A DNA stretch of 64,000 nt from Telmatactis stephensoni (Eukaryota; Cnidaria; Anthozoa; Actiniaria; Isophelliidae). Position 1 is the stretch's first letter; each line of letters starts with the position of its first letter. The stretch lies in NCBI GenBank assembly GCA_029948255.1, contig JALIZF010001454.1:248001-312000 (forward strand), given 5' to 3'. Under the pieces are notes generated by a model that saw only the letters and a program-made list of their open reading frames with translations, was not told where the DNA came from and searched no databases. Below, in pieces: positions 11,493 through 22,359 of this stretch. The position numbers and the translations under genes are program-made.

Positions 11493-12566
11493 CATGATCA
11501 CAGAAAGGTGGAAAATCAAAACATTCAGGGTCCAGTTGTTCGACAGGGATTTAGCGGTAACTGGGGTTAAAATTTATGGTTTTCATTATATTCACCCTCG
11601 GTCAGCGCTAACCCACGTTCGAACGCAGTGAGCACACAACTTCAAGTATAAGCCATGCAACACAGACAAAATAGTGCTATAGTGCAATTATTCTATTAGA
11701 CTATTTTTTGTGCTTTAATTAGTGCTATTCAGTACTAAATACTGCAAAGTATTGCACGCTTTTAGTGTTTGTACTATAGCTTGGGTGCTATATATATAAT
11801 TAATAATGTTGTAAAAGAGTTGTTCTACTAATGACATATTCTATTTGTAGGTAATGAGGTTAGATTGAATGAGTATTCTACAGATGTAAATGTAGATTTT
11901 GAAAAATATCTAAGCGTGATTCTCTGCGGTTCCACAATATCTTGGCACTGGACTAACAGAGGCAAATAAATATTGCATTTCATTGTTTTGTTTGTATTGT
12001 TCTATTAGTGGTTTATCAATAAACGTTGTTAAATGTATCTTTTGTGAAGTTCTATTTTGTTAAGTATCTATTCTAAATAAACTAGTATTAGACCAATACA
12101 GTAGCTCTGCGTGGAAAATTAAGACTCAGTGAAGACTAAGTGTTTTTAAAAAACTCAGACTGTGGCAGCTGATAGTGCAATCTTCAAAAGTGGCTTTGTA
12201 TTTTTAAAAGCGATATTTTCTAATTCCATAGGTTAAGAGTCTTAAAGTGGTAAAATATGTATGATGTACTTCAAGTTTAACCGAAATGGTTTGACTTCGT
12301 TTGCTTAATGGAAAATGTTACTTTGAAGAATCAAAGTGTCTCCTGTTTTTACCGGTTCTTTATTTCCTGTAAGCCTTCTAACTCTACGTATAAGTAACAT
12401 TTGTGTAAAAGCTTGGAATGATGCTTTTAAGGCTTAGCACCTTCCTTTAAATATGTTTCATTGTGATTGGCTGGTTTCCACTTCATTTCAAGTATATAAA
12501 CGTGCCAAGTGAAAGTTATTACTACTGCTCAGAAAAAATTCCATTGGTGACCGTCAACGCCAAAGG

Positions 12567-15497
12567 ATGAAGTATAGTCTTCTCGTTTTTGCTTTCGTGA
12601 TAGCTTGGTCATTTTCGGGTAAGTTGAAATTACATTTTTAAGAAAAAATATCATTGAACAATAGTTTTTTATCACAGAATACTGATATGTTAGGAAACAT
12701 TGGGAATTGTACTTTCAAAGTTAGAGTTGATTTACGAAAGCGATATTTTGTTGGCTTTGACTAACTTAAAAAACTTAATGTTAACAAAAAATGGGTTTGT
12801 AATCGGTGGAACAGACTTTTTTTTTCTTGGAAAACTGAAAAGCCAAGGGAAAAACGAAAGCTGATTTGGCGGAAGAGATTTGGGTTTTCATCTGCTTTAG
12901 TAACAAATACTAAAAATGCTAACTTGAGACAGAGGAAGAAAATCAGCCAAGATAAATCAAAATAATATTTATCTCATTCATAAAGAAAAGAATTTTTAAA
13001 ATGCATATTCCGTAAATGTTTCTCCAGATACGAATTGCAAAAAAAATCAGCTCTCCTCAAGTATAGTCTATTTTCATTTATTCATGATTCGGCAAATGTT
13101 CTACAATCGTTTCTGAATTTCGTCTGGATAAAATAACGTTAGTTATATTACCTTTCAAAATATGAACAAATGAAGGGAGAACTTCCAATTAAAATGTAAG
13201 AAAAGACTTAAGAAAGTACAAAGTCTTAAGATCATGCAGTGATCAACCTGGGAAAACTTCACTCTTGAGCAGCTGTGTTCAAACCCACGCAAGCAATGGA
13301 GACTAAAGATCTATGATATCTTACACCAATAAATCGTCTTACTGTTTTTCATATAATTGTCGTATTTCGTGATCGAAATTGTGTCATCTATTGTCAAAGA
13401 CGGCGACTATAAAGATGATTTTATTAAAATTCAAGCTAAGAGTATATTGGTTTCTTGCAATTTAGACAATCTACATTCTCTACGCAAAATAACAATTCAA
13501 TAAGCGTTTAAATAAATCATGTGAGAATTTTTATCGGTCTGCTTTTGGTAAAAAATCAAAATTGGGAAAGCAAAGATATTCGATGAGCACGTCCCCTTAA
13601 ATGTATGATTTTCGTGCAAAGTAAGCGGTAAATGTGAAATCGTCTATTTATTTTCTAGATGGTCAAAAATGTGGTATACGACCAATAATTGAGGAGAAGA
13701 GAATCGTGGGCGGTAAAACAAGTTTACCAGGGTCTTGGCCGTGGCAGGCCGCATTGTTGTTGAATGGAACACAGTTCTGTGGGGGTGTGATCATAGCACC
13801 AGAATGGATAGCAACTGCTTCACACTGCTTTCACGGTAGGAATAGGGTAGCTTAGGAATTGGGCGTTGTCTCTTACACTTAATATTCCACATGAAATTAT
13901 CTTTTAACGTAAATACTGATCTAAAGAGAGGTGTCAGAGGGCTTTGGTACCTGTTTCTTAGTAGTTGAATAACGAGTTTTCAATAAAAACCTCCCTTGTG
14001 AGATGTAATGAGTAGCAGACAGCAGTGAAAGGAGAAATTAAGTTTGCGTAATACACCTTCTCTAATCTGTAGAGATATCAGCCTGCATAGAAGGCGTTCA
14101 GGAGTGCCTGTTTCGTAGGCTAGTAGAATATCAGACAGTCATTAAACCCCATTTCTGTTTTGCTTCTGTAGACAGTTATTCATCAACAAATCCCAAACAC
14201 TGGAGAGTTGTACTTGGAGAACATAAACTTGGAGAACAAGAAGTATATGAACAAAGCATTGATGTGAAATCCATTATCCTACATCCTCTTTATAAATCCA
14301 TGTTTCTTGAAGGAATCTACGATACACCTCCAGACTATGATATAGGTACATAATATTTAACTTTTTTGATTAATTATATAGAACTAAGCAACGTACTACT
14401 TGAATTGCTATAATAACTTTAAACTTCTCTAAGGTATCTAAGGTATGTGTATAGGTATCTATTTCTATTTATAAAATATTTGAGATATAACGCGCGCGCT
14501 GATTGGCTGGCTACCATGTTTATATCAGAGGACAGAGACATGGCTCGCTCAAAAAACGTCGAAAATATTTTATAAAAGCAATATAAAACGATCGCTTATG
14601 TCTCTGTACTGTGATATAAACACTCTGGAAGATGTAGAGCACTCGAAAAGCAAGAGAAACACTGACGGCTACGCCTCGTGTTCCTAAATTTGCTTTTCTC
14701 TTGCTCTACATCTTCCATCGTGTTTATATCACAGTACAGAGACATGCGCGCGCGTTTTATATTCCTTAAATAAAAAAAAGCGCGCTCAGATTTCTACCGT
14801 TGGTCTATAGTCTTCTTCTAGCTCGCTCTGTATATTTTTCTCCATAGTTACGTAGATTGTAAATAGTTCTAGTTGTCCTTGTCAATATTGTTGTACACAC
14901 TTTCCGTGAAGATGGATCAATAACCCGAAAGCTAAGACTAATTAAACACTGACGTAGAAAAAGGATTATTAATCATAACTTAAAACTTAACTGAAAATTT
15001 TACCAAATGCAATAACATAGTGATCTATTATCGTTTTTACAGCTCTAGTTCATTTAAAGTGGCCAGCGATCTATGACAGATATGTATCCCCCATCTGTCT
15101 TCTGCCACCAGGAAAAAGGTTTCCTTGGGGCAAAACATGCGTGATAACTGGCTTCGGACACACTCGTTGGAATGGCACCAAACCAGAGGCTTTAAATGAG
15201 GCTGAAGTCAAATTAGTCCCAACATGGGTGTGTAATGTGGTCCGTTCGTACAATGGCACTATTCATGGAAGAGCTCTCTGCGCTGGATTCAAAGAAGGCA
15301 TGGTGGATTCCTGTCAGTATGACAGTGGTGGTCCTCTTGCCTGTAGTGATCAAGGGCGTTGGTATTTAACGGGGCTGATATCGTGGGGACACGAGTGTGC
15401 ACGTCCCCACAAGTATGGGGTTTATTCAAACTTGCAAGTTATGACACCATGGTTCGAAGATCAAATCAAACAACACGGCCTTAATTTGGAAACTTAA
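12567..15497 (+). CDS. Secreted trypsin-like serine protease (S1), Tyr193/Tyr225
   Basis: Exons 12567-12618, 13659-13835, 14172-14345 and 15043-15497 (all introns phase 1) give 285 aa. Residues 1-17 are a signal peptide. A short propeptide with Cys22 leads to the activation site KR/IVGG (Ile33). The triad is His73, Asp133 (PDYDI) and Ser229; primary specificity Asp223 (chymotrypsin position 189) predicts cleavage after Lys/Arg. Cys22 can pair with the Cys of SPIC, keeping the propeptide attached. Oddities: the residue before the Asp of DSGG is Tyr227 (position 193, normally Gly and part of the oxyanion hole), His is preceded by TAS rather than TAA, and position 225 is Tyr. The paralogue at 19243-22359 has the same intron phases and lies tail to tail. 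Natural substrate unknown. Confidence 0.93.
14473..14768. mobile_element. GCGCGC-ended MITE, copy 1 (protease intron 3)
   Basis: Left end ATATTTGAGATATAACGCGCGC and right end GCGCGCGTTTTATATTCCTT are imperfect inverted repeats. Inner arms GTTTATATCA..AGAGACATG and CATGTCTCTGTACTGTGATATAAACAC pair. Related copies at 35536-35696 (truncated) and 50518-50810. Confidence 0.8.
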
Positions 15498-15540
15498 GTA
15501 ACTATGTGCGTAAGAAGTAGGCAGCTTTATATTGTTCTGC

Positions 15541-16310
15541 GGAAACTTCCCCACATGAGAATGTCTTTTCAGACTGATAATATATTAAGCTATGGATAAT
15601 ACATTTTTTGTGGATGTTCCTCTGTGTTGGATGGATAATCAATATACATTTAAACTTTTGGTCACAACACAACGTTGTACTTTACCACGAATTTTTTTCC
15701 CGACCAACGCTTTGGTCTTCTTTAGTGACTGATAGGGTTAAGTTAGTCAGACAACACCCATCATTTGTATTTTCTTTGAATATACACGAGCCTTTACTAG
15801 AAAAATACAAGTGATGAGAGTTGTCCGACCAAATTAACGCCATCAATTACTGAAGAAGACAACAGTACTGGGAGTTGTCTAATTCAATTAACACCATCAG
15901 TCACTGAAGAAGACCAAAGCGTTGGTCAAAAAAAATTAAACAATAATAATAATAATACTGAGGTAAAATAAAACTCTGTGTTGTGATCAAAAGTTTAAAT
16001 CTGTATAAGTGCAAAAACCCTGTTTTGAAACAGTTTCTTTTGTACCAAAAGATCTCATAGCGTTCAAAACACTAGCCAAGAGACCCTTTGAATTTGCCAT
16101 GTTTTCCAAATATAAAAATTGTGCTATGTTAAAACTCATGAAAATTTTCATGACAAAGGAGTCGGACATTAAATAAAATAGAAAACTATGCGCATACATT
16201 TGAAGTCATGGCAAATTTTCATGCTTTAACCAATGAGATGGACGGTTTAAACAATTAACACCTTTCGGCATTTCTTGGCGTTTGCTTGCCTACTTCTTAC
16301 TCGCACCATT
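15541..16310. repeat. Dispersed repeat shared with 54401-54800
   Basis: The left end (about 15541-15612, GAAACTTCCCCACATGAGAATG through CAGACTGATAATATATTAA and TATGGATAA) and right end (about 16205-16310, AATTTTCATG, GGTTTAAACAATTAACACCTT, GTTTGCTTGCCTA) recur in the same order at 54401-54475 and 54711-54800. It starts 44 bp after the protease stop codon, so it could supply the 3' UTR. Complementary TTATGTGGGGAAGTT occurs near 19164 downstream of the second protease gene. Confidence 0.6.
15700..15935. mobile_element. Inverted-repeat insertion
   Basis: CGACCAACGCTTTGGTCTTC near 15703 pairs with GAAGACCAAAGCGTTGGTC ending about 15927. The arms continue through TTTAGTGACTGAT/ATCAGTCACTGAA and GTCAGACAACACCCATCA-like segments. 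Confidence 0.75.
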
Positions 16311-16315
16311 ACTTA

Positions 16316-16527
16316 AGGCGCGGAAATACGGGCAACAAAATTGTGCAACATTTCACTAACATTGTTGCGTTGCAAGTTGCCAGAGCAAATGTTGCTCGTA
16401 GTACCAGCACTTCTACTCTGTGAAACAAGGAAAATTTGTTGCACACGAGGTGTAATACGAGCAACATTTGCTCTGCAACTTGTAACGCAACAATATTGTG
16501 CGAAATGTTGCCCGTATTTCCGCGCCT
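16316..16527. mobile_element. AGGCGCGG MITE with TTA target duplication
   Basis: Terminal inverted repeats AGGCGCGGAAATACGGGCAA and their complement are flanked by TTA at 16313-16315 and 16528-16530. A 3-bp TTA duplication fits PIF/Harbinger-like elements. Internal arms carry GCAACATTTGCTC. A relative with AGG termini and the same TTA duplication is at 31861-32255. Confidence 0.85.
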
Positions 16528-16710
16528 TTACACACAAAAATCGCGAATATCAATCTTGGACCAACCCTGATGAAGAATCGTTCCGGAAAAAATTCATTTA
16601 TGGCAGACAAACATTCACTGATACTTATTTTAGTTTAAAATCAGAAAACTTCAAACTATTAAATGATTGAGCAAAGACTAAAACGCCTGATTCTTATGAA
16701 ATTATGATTG

Positions 16711-17518
16711 TCATACCATGTACCAGACATAGTGGGACTACTCTCAGGTAATGTCATACCATGTACCAGACATAGTTGGACTACCCTCAGGTAATGTCAT
16801 ACCATGTACCAGACATAGTGGGACTACCCTCAGGTAATGTCATACCATGTACCAGACATAGTGGGACTACTCTCAGGTAATGTCATACCATGTACCAGAC
16901 ATAGTGGGACTACCCTCAGCTGTTGTCATACCATGTACCAGACATAGTGGGACTACCCTCAGGTAATGTCATACCATGTACCAGACATAGTGGGACTACC
17001 CTCAGCTGTTGTCATACCATGTACCAGACATAGTGGGATTACCCCCAGGTGATGTCATACCATGTAACAGACATAGTGGGACTACCCCCAGGTAATGTCA
17101 TACCATGTACCAGACATAGTGGGACTACCCCCAGGTAATGTCATACCATGTACCAGACATAGTGGGACTATCCCCAGGTAATGTCATACCATGTACCAGA
17201 CATAGTGGGATTACCCCCAGGTGATGTCATACCATGTACCAGACATAGTGGGATTACCCCCAGGTGATGTCATACCATGTAACAGACATAGTGGGATTAC
17301 CCTCAGGTAATGTCATACCATGTACCAGACATAGTGGGACTACTCTCAGGTAATGTCATACCATGTACCAGACACACGAGGTGTAATACGAGCAACATTA
17401 CGTACCAGACATAGTGGGACTACCCCCAGGTAATGTCATACCATGTACTAGACATAGTGGGACTACCCCCAGGTAATGTCATACCATGTACCAGACATAG
17501 TGGTACTACCCTCATGTA
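16711..17518. repeat. 43-bp minisatellite, about 19 copies
   Basis: Unit starting TCATACCATGTACCAGACAT and ending CTCAGGTAATG, strictly 43 bp in the first copies (starts at 16711, 16754, 16797). Variants alter the ACCCTCAGGTAAT part. The unit at about 17372-17401 is interrupted by a 26-bp segment identical to sequence in the neighbouring MITE (about 16442-16468). Confidence 0.95.
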
Positions 17519-18889
17519 GTATTAGACAAATTTCACTCAATTTCGCACTGGTTTTCTAACATAGCTTGTAGACTGATACAATGACAGAAACTTTTTTGGT
17601 AAAATCTTCGGTTCTACAGATTTGTTATCAAATTGTCTTATATGCCCTTGTAAAAAAGATGGTATTTTGTTCTTTATTTTAATTTAGAGCAAAGCATTTC
17701 TTACAATCTACATGTGTTCATACAGACCATAATTTCTTACACGAGAATAAATAGATCCGTGGAGCTTGTCGACGAGTGCACTTGAGTCAGATAAATAATA
17801 GCAAAGGCAAAATACAGATAACTTCGGCACGACCAAATGAATAATTGTAGACTTCGCGCCCCTAGGTAAAGTTTTTAAACTTTTACGTGCAGAAACCATA
17901 AACCTTTCGTAAATTTAGTAAATACGTAGTCATACTTAGACTTGCCACAAGTCGACCACACTTTTTAATTTATCTATTTAGCGAGCAAAGCGAGTGATAT
18001 TTAGCGAATAGCAAAGGGAAAATTGATTTTGAGAAACTGTAGTAAATACTTACCAATTACTTGGCTTGTTTTCCTGTTGTTCTGAAGTATTTTTATAAGT
18101 TTTGAAGTATTTTTCTTTGGAGCTGAAGGGGCAGCCAAAAACAAGTTTGCAAAGTCTTTGCAAAGTGCGCCGAACAACACTGCGGTCAAACGTCTGCGCA
18201 TGCACAAGTTTTCGCGGGCTTTCGCGCGTTCGCGTCTTGACCACAGGAATCCCAAACAACATTTGCATAACTTTTTTTCTGTTTTTCTATGTCATATCTT
18301 AAAATTTTTAGCAGGGGTGCAAACAGGAAGGTACTAGGTGCAAATGATAGGCGACGGAATATACTACAGTATTCTCGTACTGAGATTATAAGTTTGGCTT
18401 CTGTTGCTTGAGTTTCACCAACAAAGTTTTGTTTGTTTGTTCGCTATCGAATGTTTTCATTGGGTAAGGCGTTTCACAAGGCATGCCATGGGTGGTACAT
18501 TTTGCCGTGTTTTCGCGCCAAACCTGTCGCAAACTATAGGCTCAACGCAGGCTCAACTACCAAGGAGACGGAAAACAAATGAGCTTGCTTATCAATTTAA
18601 TAAGTCATTACTTGTTTATTTATTTATTCATCCATCCATTCATTCATCCGTTCATCTATTAATCAATGTTAAAATGAAAGTCATCAGTTTTGATACTGAT
18701 CATAACCGATTTTTCCTGAATAGATTTTACTAGTGTTACTAAAGTGTTCCAATAGAATCGTTTTAAAATACCTAGAGTTATTTTTATATCTAGAGAATAT
18801 TTAGATTTTGAACTTTTAGCAGTCATTTACGAATTATTATGTTTGATGGGTTACTGTTTGATTTAAGTAATAGGTCCGAGTAATATATA
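17519..18889. other. Intergenic, no gene seen
   Basis: Between the two protease genes. Short open frames on both strands around 18001-18302 overlap each other and lack splice context or a recognisable domain. A (TTCA)n-like tract lies near 18613-18660. Confidence 0.5.
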
Positions 18890-19037
18890 GCCTGTGTATA
18901 TGAAGGCCAGTTGTCCCTGGTAGCATGCAGGTATAACTCTTTTGTTTTCTTTTCCCTGGAGACACACACACACAAAAAAAAACAAAAGATTTATCCCGGC
19001 TACCAGTAGCGACAACTCGCCATCATGTAAACAGCCC
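18890..19037. mobile_element. Hairpin MITE family (GAAGGCSAGTTG), copy 2
   Basis: CCTGTGTATATGAAGGCCAG at the left and TCGCCATCATGTAAACAG at the right are inverted copies. Inner arms TAACTCTTTTGTTTT and ACAAAAGATTTA flank a (CA)n/A-rich loop. Related to 7632-7735 and 39571-39667. Confidence 0.75.
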
Positions 19038-19242
19038 CTAACAAAAGGACAAGGAAACGGTGAAAGATGCAGGTGTAAATTGTGATATTGGGTAACGCAT
19101 GAAAATCTGCCATAATTTCAAAAGTTAGCGCATTTTTTTATAATGTCTAAAATCCAAGACATTCTTATGTGGGGAAGTTGAGACTGACGCAGGACAATAG
19201 AAAATTGCCTACCTCTCACTCGGACCATTACTTAATTAAAGT

Positions 19243-22200
19243 TTATATTTGTCCATAAGAATGCCGTTGAATAGTATGGATAACCCACTGGGTCATGTCC
19301 TCCATGTCAGCATAAACACCGTACTTATGAGGGCTTCCACATTTATGACCCCAAGACACTACGCCCGTCAGATACCATCGCCCGTCATGCTCACAAGCCA
19401 GCGGTCCTCCACTGTCGTGCTGACATGCGTCAACTCCACCTTGTTCAAAGCCAGCACATAAGGCGCGATTGTGGATCTGTCCCTTGTAGGACTTAAGACT
19501 GTTACACCGATCCTGGTGAACTATGCGTACTTTAGCTTCCCGCAGAACGTCAGGTTTTGGGCCATTCCACTGTGTATGACCCCATCCAGTCACATAACAT
19601 TCTTTACCTACTGAGAAACGAACTCCGTTTCGAAGAAGACATATTGGAGACACGAAGCTGTTAAGAATGGCTGGTCTAGACAGACGTAACACAGCTAAAA
19701 GCAAGATAATTCAAAGTACGTCAGTACGACTATAGAATGATATTCAGATCTGGGGTTAGGGTTATATGCGTCGTTGTTACAATTGTTGTTTGGTTGATAC
19801 AGACTCCTTGTTATTAATCTATATAACATAACGATAATGTAACGGTCGACGGGCTCAAATTCGTACAGCGGTAAATAATATAAAAACAAAATGGCGGAGA
19901 AAGAGAAAAGATAAGTGCGTATGTAAACAAGAAAATCGGCCCTTCTCTACTCCCTGTGCGTTATCTGCGATAGAATACTACTTTTTAACTTTTTGAAACA
20001 AACGAAAGTAGTTATTATGCACTTATCATTTGCTTCCCCGTGGGTCGACCCCCGGGGCACCCACGGGAACCCAGGGGGAATGGTACAGTTTGAGTATTTC
20101 AATTTACAATACAATACAACTTTATTATTTATTCCCTATGGGTTTTTCTGAAATAATATTACAAGTATTTCCTTTTTCCTCGCGGGGGAAGGGAGTTGTT
20201 TAGTTTTGGAAACGACTTCGTTGGACTACGGGGATATACCCACGGGATTTGTTCGACTTTTGGTCAGCGGTATATCGCTCTAGACCATATTTTTTTTCGC
20301 ACCATATCATTTCATTTCGATACCAAATTTTGACGCCAAACCCTATTATAACCAGATTCTTCTTTTCTTCTACCGTTTTCTACCGTAATGTCATGATTAA
20401 AGCTAGCAGAGTGAGGCTGCGATTTGGAAATGCGTACGGTCATCTTGCATGTCAGTTCATGTAGAACTGTTAATATATAATAATAATAATAATAAATGAA
20501 TATTTCTATAGCGCCATTTCCGATAGCTCAATGGCGCTACTTTCTGTTGCTAATGCAAGACCGGTTTGATTTGCTCGCGAGGAGCCGATGACTGAAGACT
20601 GCGATGACCTCGCCGTTATTTAGAAGGGCTATTTGTCATTAATTTTATGCCCTTTACCCAGGGGCTTTGAATTGTTTTTGTTTGTCAACCCACGGGGAAG
20701 CAAATGATAAGTGCACCATATTCAAAAGGTTTTTTTTCTCTTGTCTTGGTACCATTTATTAGTCTCAGTATTTACCCAAGTCATAATCAGGTGGTGTCGA
20801 CACCAAAGTTTTTTGATCCGCAGCTTCCTCTTTTGCAGATCGATAGCCTGGATGTGTATAAATAGCGCGAACTGACCGAAATTGTTCAAACCAATCTTTA
20901 TCCTTTAAGTGATGCTCTCCTAAAACAACCGTCCATTCTTCAGCTTTCTTCGTGACCTCTAGCTCTGAAAGATAGAACAAACATTCTGCTGATTTTACTT
21001 CTTTCGACACTCAACTCTTAGATAATAATACGTTTTGTGCTGAAAGGGTGGAATGTGTTGTATGGAAATGCGTGTTCACCAACACTGGGACAGGGGCGGA
21101 CGCGCTATTCAAAATTAAATTATAAAATTAAGAATAAAAATGAAATCAAATTACTAATCAAGATATCGATCTTAGTTTTCTAGCCAATGGCAAGCTCATA
21201 CGCGGTGCACTGTATATTGCATGTGAGGTCGCACACATTATTAAAGTGACTGTACTGAAAACTAGCCCCTTGCCTTGCCTGCTTAAGTTTTCCCACGCGT
21301 TTCATCTCGCGGCGATTTTCCTATTAAAGCAAACACTTTTAAGTGCTTTTTTTACAGAGCCAGACTCCTACTGAAACGAATACGGTCTTGAGCCATATCA
21401 AACCGATATTTTCAGTAGTCATATATATTTTTAACTTGTTTTTTTAGCTCTGAATTGGTCAGGGCGCGAGTAGGCTGGTTTTGAAAGTTGCACTCGGTAC
21501 GAGGCCGTGCGGCCCTAGTGTGATGAACTCTCATTCCCATACTATTAGTAGTATCTCTCTAAGACCTGGAGAAGCCTACTGTGTCAGGGACTCGAACTAT
21601 ATTTAGACCAACTCCAAGTGGTCTTAGGGTAAACAAATCCTAAAAATACTCAGTGTTAAATAAAAGTTAGCAGAACCTACCCATGATGCAATGCGCAGCT
21701 GACACGACCCACTCTGGTGATATAAGAGAGCCCCCACACAACTGGGTGTTGTTAAACCTTTTTAGCAGCAATGCTACTTGCCACGGCCATGCGCCAGCGT
21801 TACTTTGGATACCGCCCACAATGCGTTTGCTTTCATCGTCGGTAGCTTGTGCGTCTCGTTGAACATGGTCTCTATACTTGATTCCACACATTGGTTCATC
21901 TGTGTTAAAAACGTCTTTGTTAGTATATGGTTAGTGTGCTTTGAGCTGATGGCAGGACCTGGAAACATACTGCGCGCACTCCCAGAACTTTAATATTACG
22001 ACTTATGGCACCAGTAATCATTTTATGTGCAAAGAATGTCAAAAAGCAACAAACAAACAAACAAAAAATTCAATCAATCAATCAATCACTAATTCATTCA
22101 TTCAATCAATCATTCAATCATTCAATCAATCAATCATTAATTCAATCATTCAGTCAGTCAATCAATGAACAAACAAATAAATAAATGGATAAAGAAAGAA

Positions 22201-22359
22201 ATGTATGAATAAAGAAAGAAAGAAATTAAGAATGAACGAATGAATAAAGACGTCGATCTATAGTTGCTTACCTAGAGCTACCTTGCGCCTGTGTTGGTGA
22301 AGACTGTAGCTACACTTCGTCAACACAACAGAAACCACAACCACACCCGTTATCCACAT
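19243..22359 (-). CDS. Secreted trypsin-like serine protease (S1), His193/Tyr225
   Basis: On the - strand, exons 22359-22272, 21899-21681, 20964-20776 and 19694-19243 (all phase-1 introns) give 315 aa. The N-terminus [16 protein letters not shown] is a signal peptide. Propeptide Cys34 precedes the activation site KR/IVGG (Ile56). Triad: His99 (SAAHC), Asp164 (PDYDL) and Ser260 (DSGGPL). Asp254 at chymotrypsin position 189 predicts Lys/Arg specificity. Position 193 is His258 instead of Gly, and position 225 is Tyr290. It shares intron positions, the [19 protein letters not shown] and PHKYGVY stretches and the odd residue 193 with the + strand protease at 12567-15497, so they are inverted paralogues pointing towards each other. 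Substrate unknown. Confidence 0.93.
20019..20714. mobile_element. 700-bp terminal inverted-repeat element in protease intron 3
   Basis: GCACTTATCATTTGCTTCCC with CGTGGGTCGAC at the left (20019-20052) and the inverted GTCAACCCACGGGGAAGCAAATGATAAGTGC at the right bound the element. The interior has CCCACGGG-like motifs and an AATAAT tract, with no transposase frame. Non-autonomous. Confidence 0.8.
22050..22250. repeat. CAAT/AAT tetranucleotide-rich tract
   Basis: (CAAA)n, (TCAA)n, (ATTC)n and (AAAG)n stretches in intron 1 of the - strand protease. Low complexity. Confidence 0.85.

Larger units (their letters stand above)
9926..12566. other. Intergenic region, repeats only
   Basis: No coding exon recognised between TRAF-B and the first protease gene. 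Contains the large inverted-repeat element at 10097-10727, a palindrome at 10739-10892, a GGATCTAGG-type repeat at 11330-11492, and plain AT-rich DNA. The last 200 bp before 12567 should contain the promoter of the protease gene; a TATATAAA-like stretch occurs near 12493. Confidence 0.5.

Noticed and set aside
16711..17518. CRISPR-like regular array
   Set aside because: Units are contiguous 43-bp repeats with no unique spacers, in an animal-type genome; a minisatellite.
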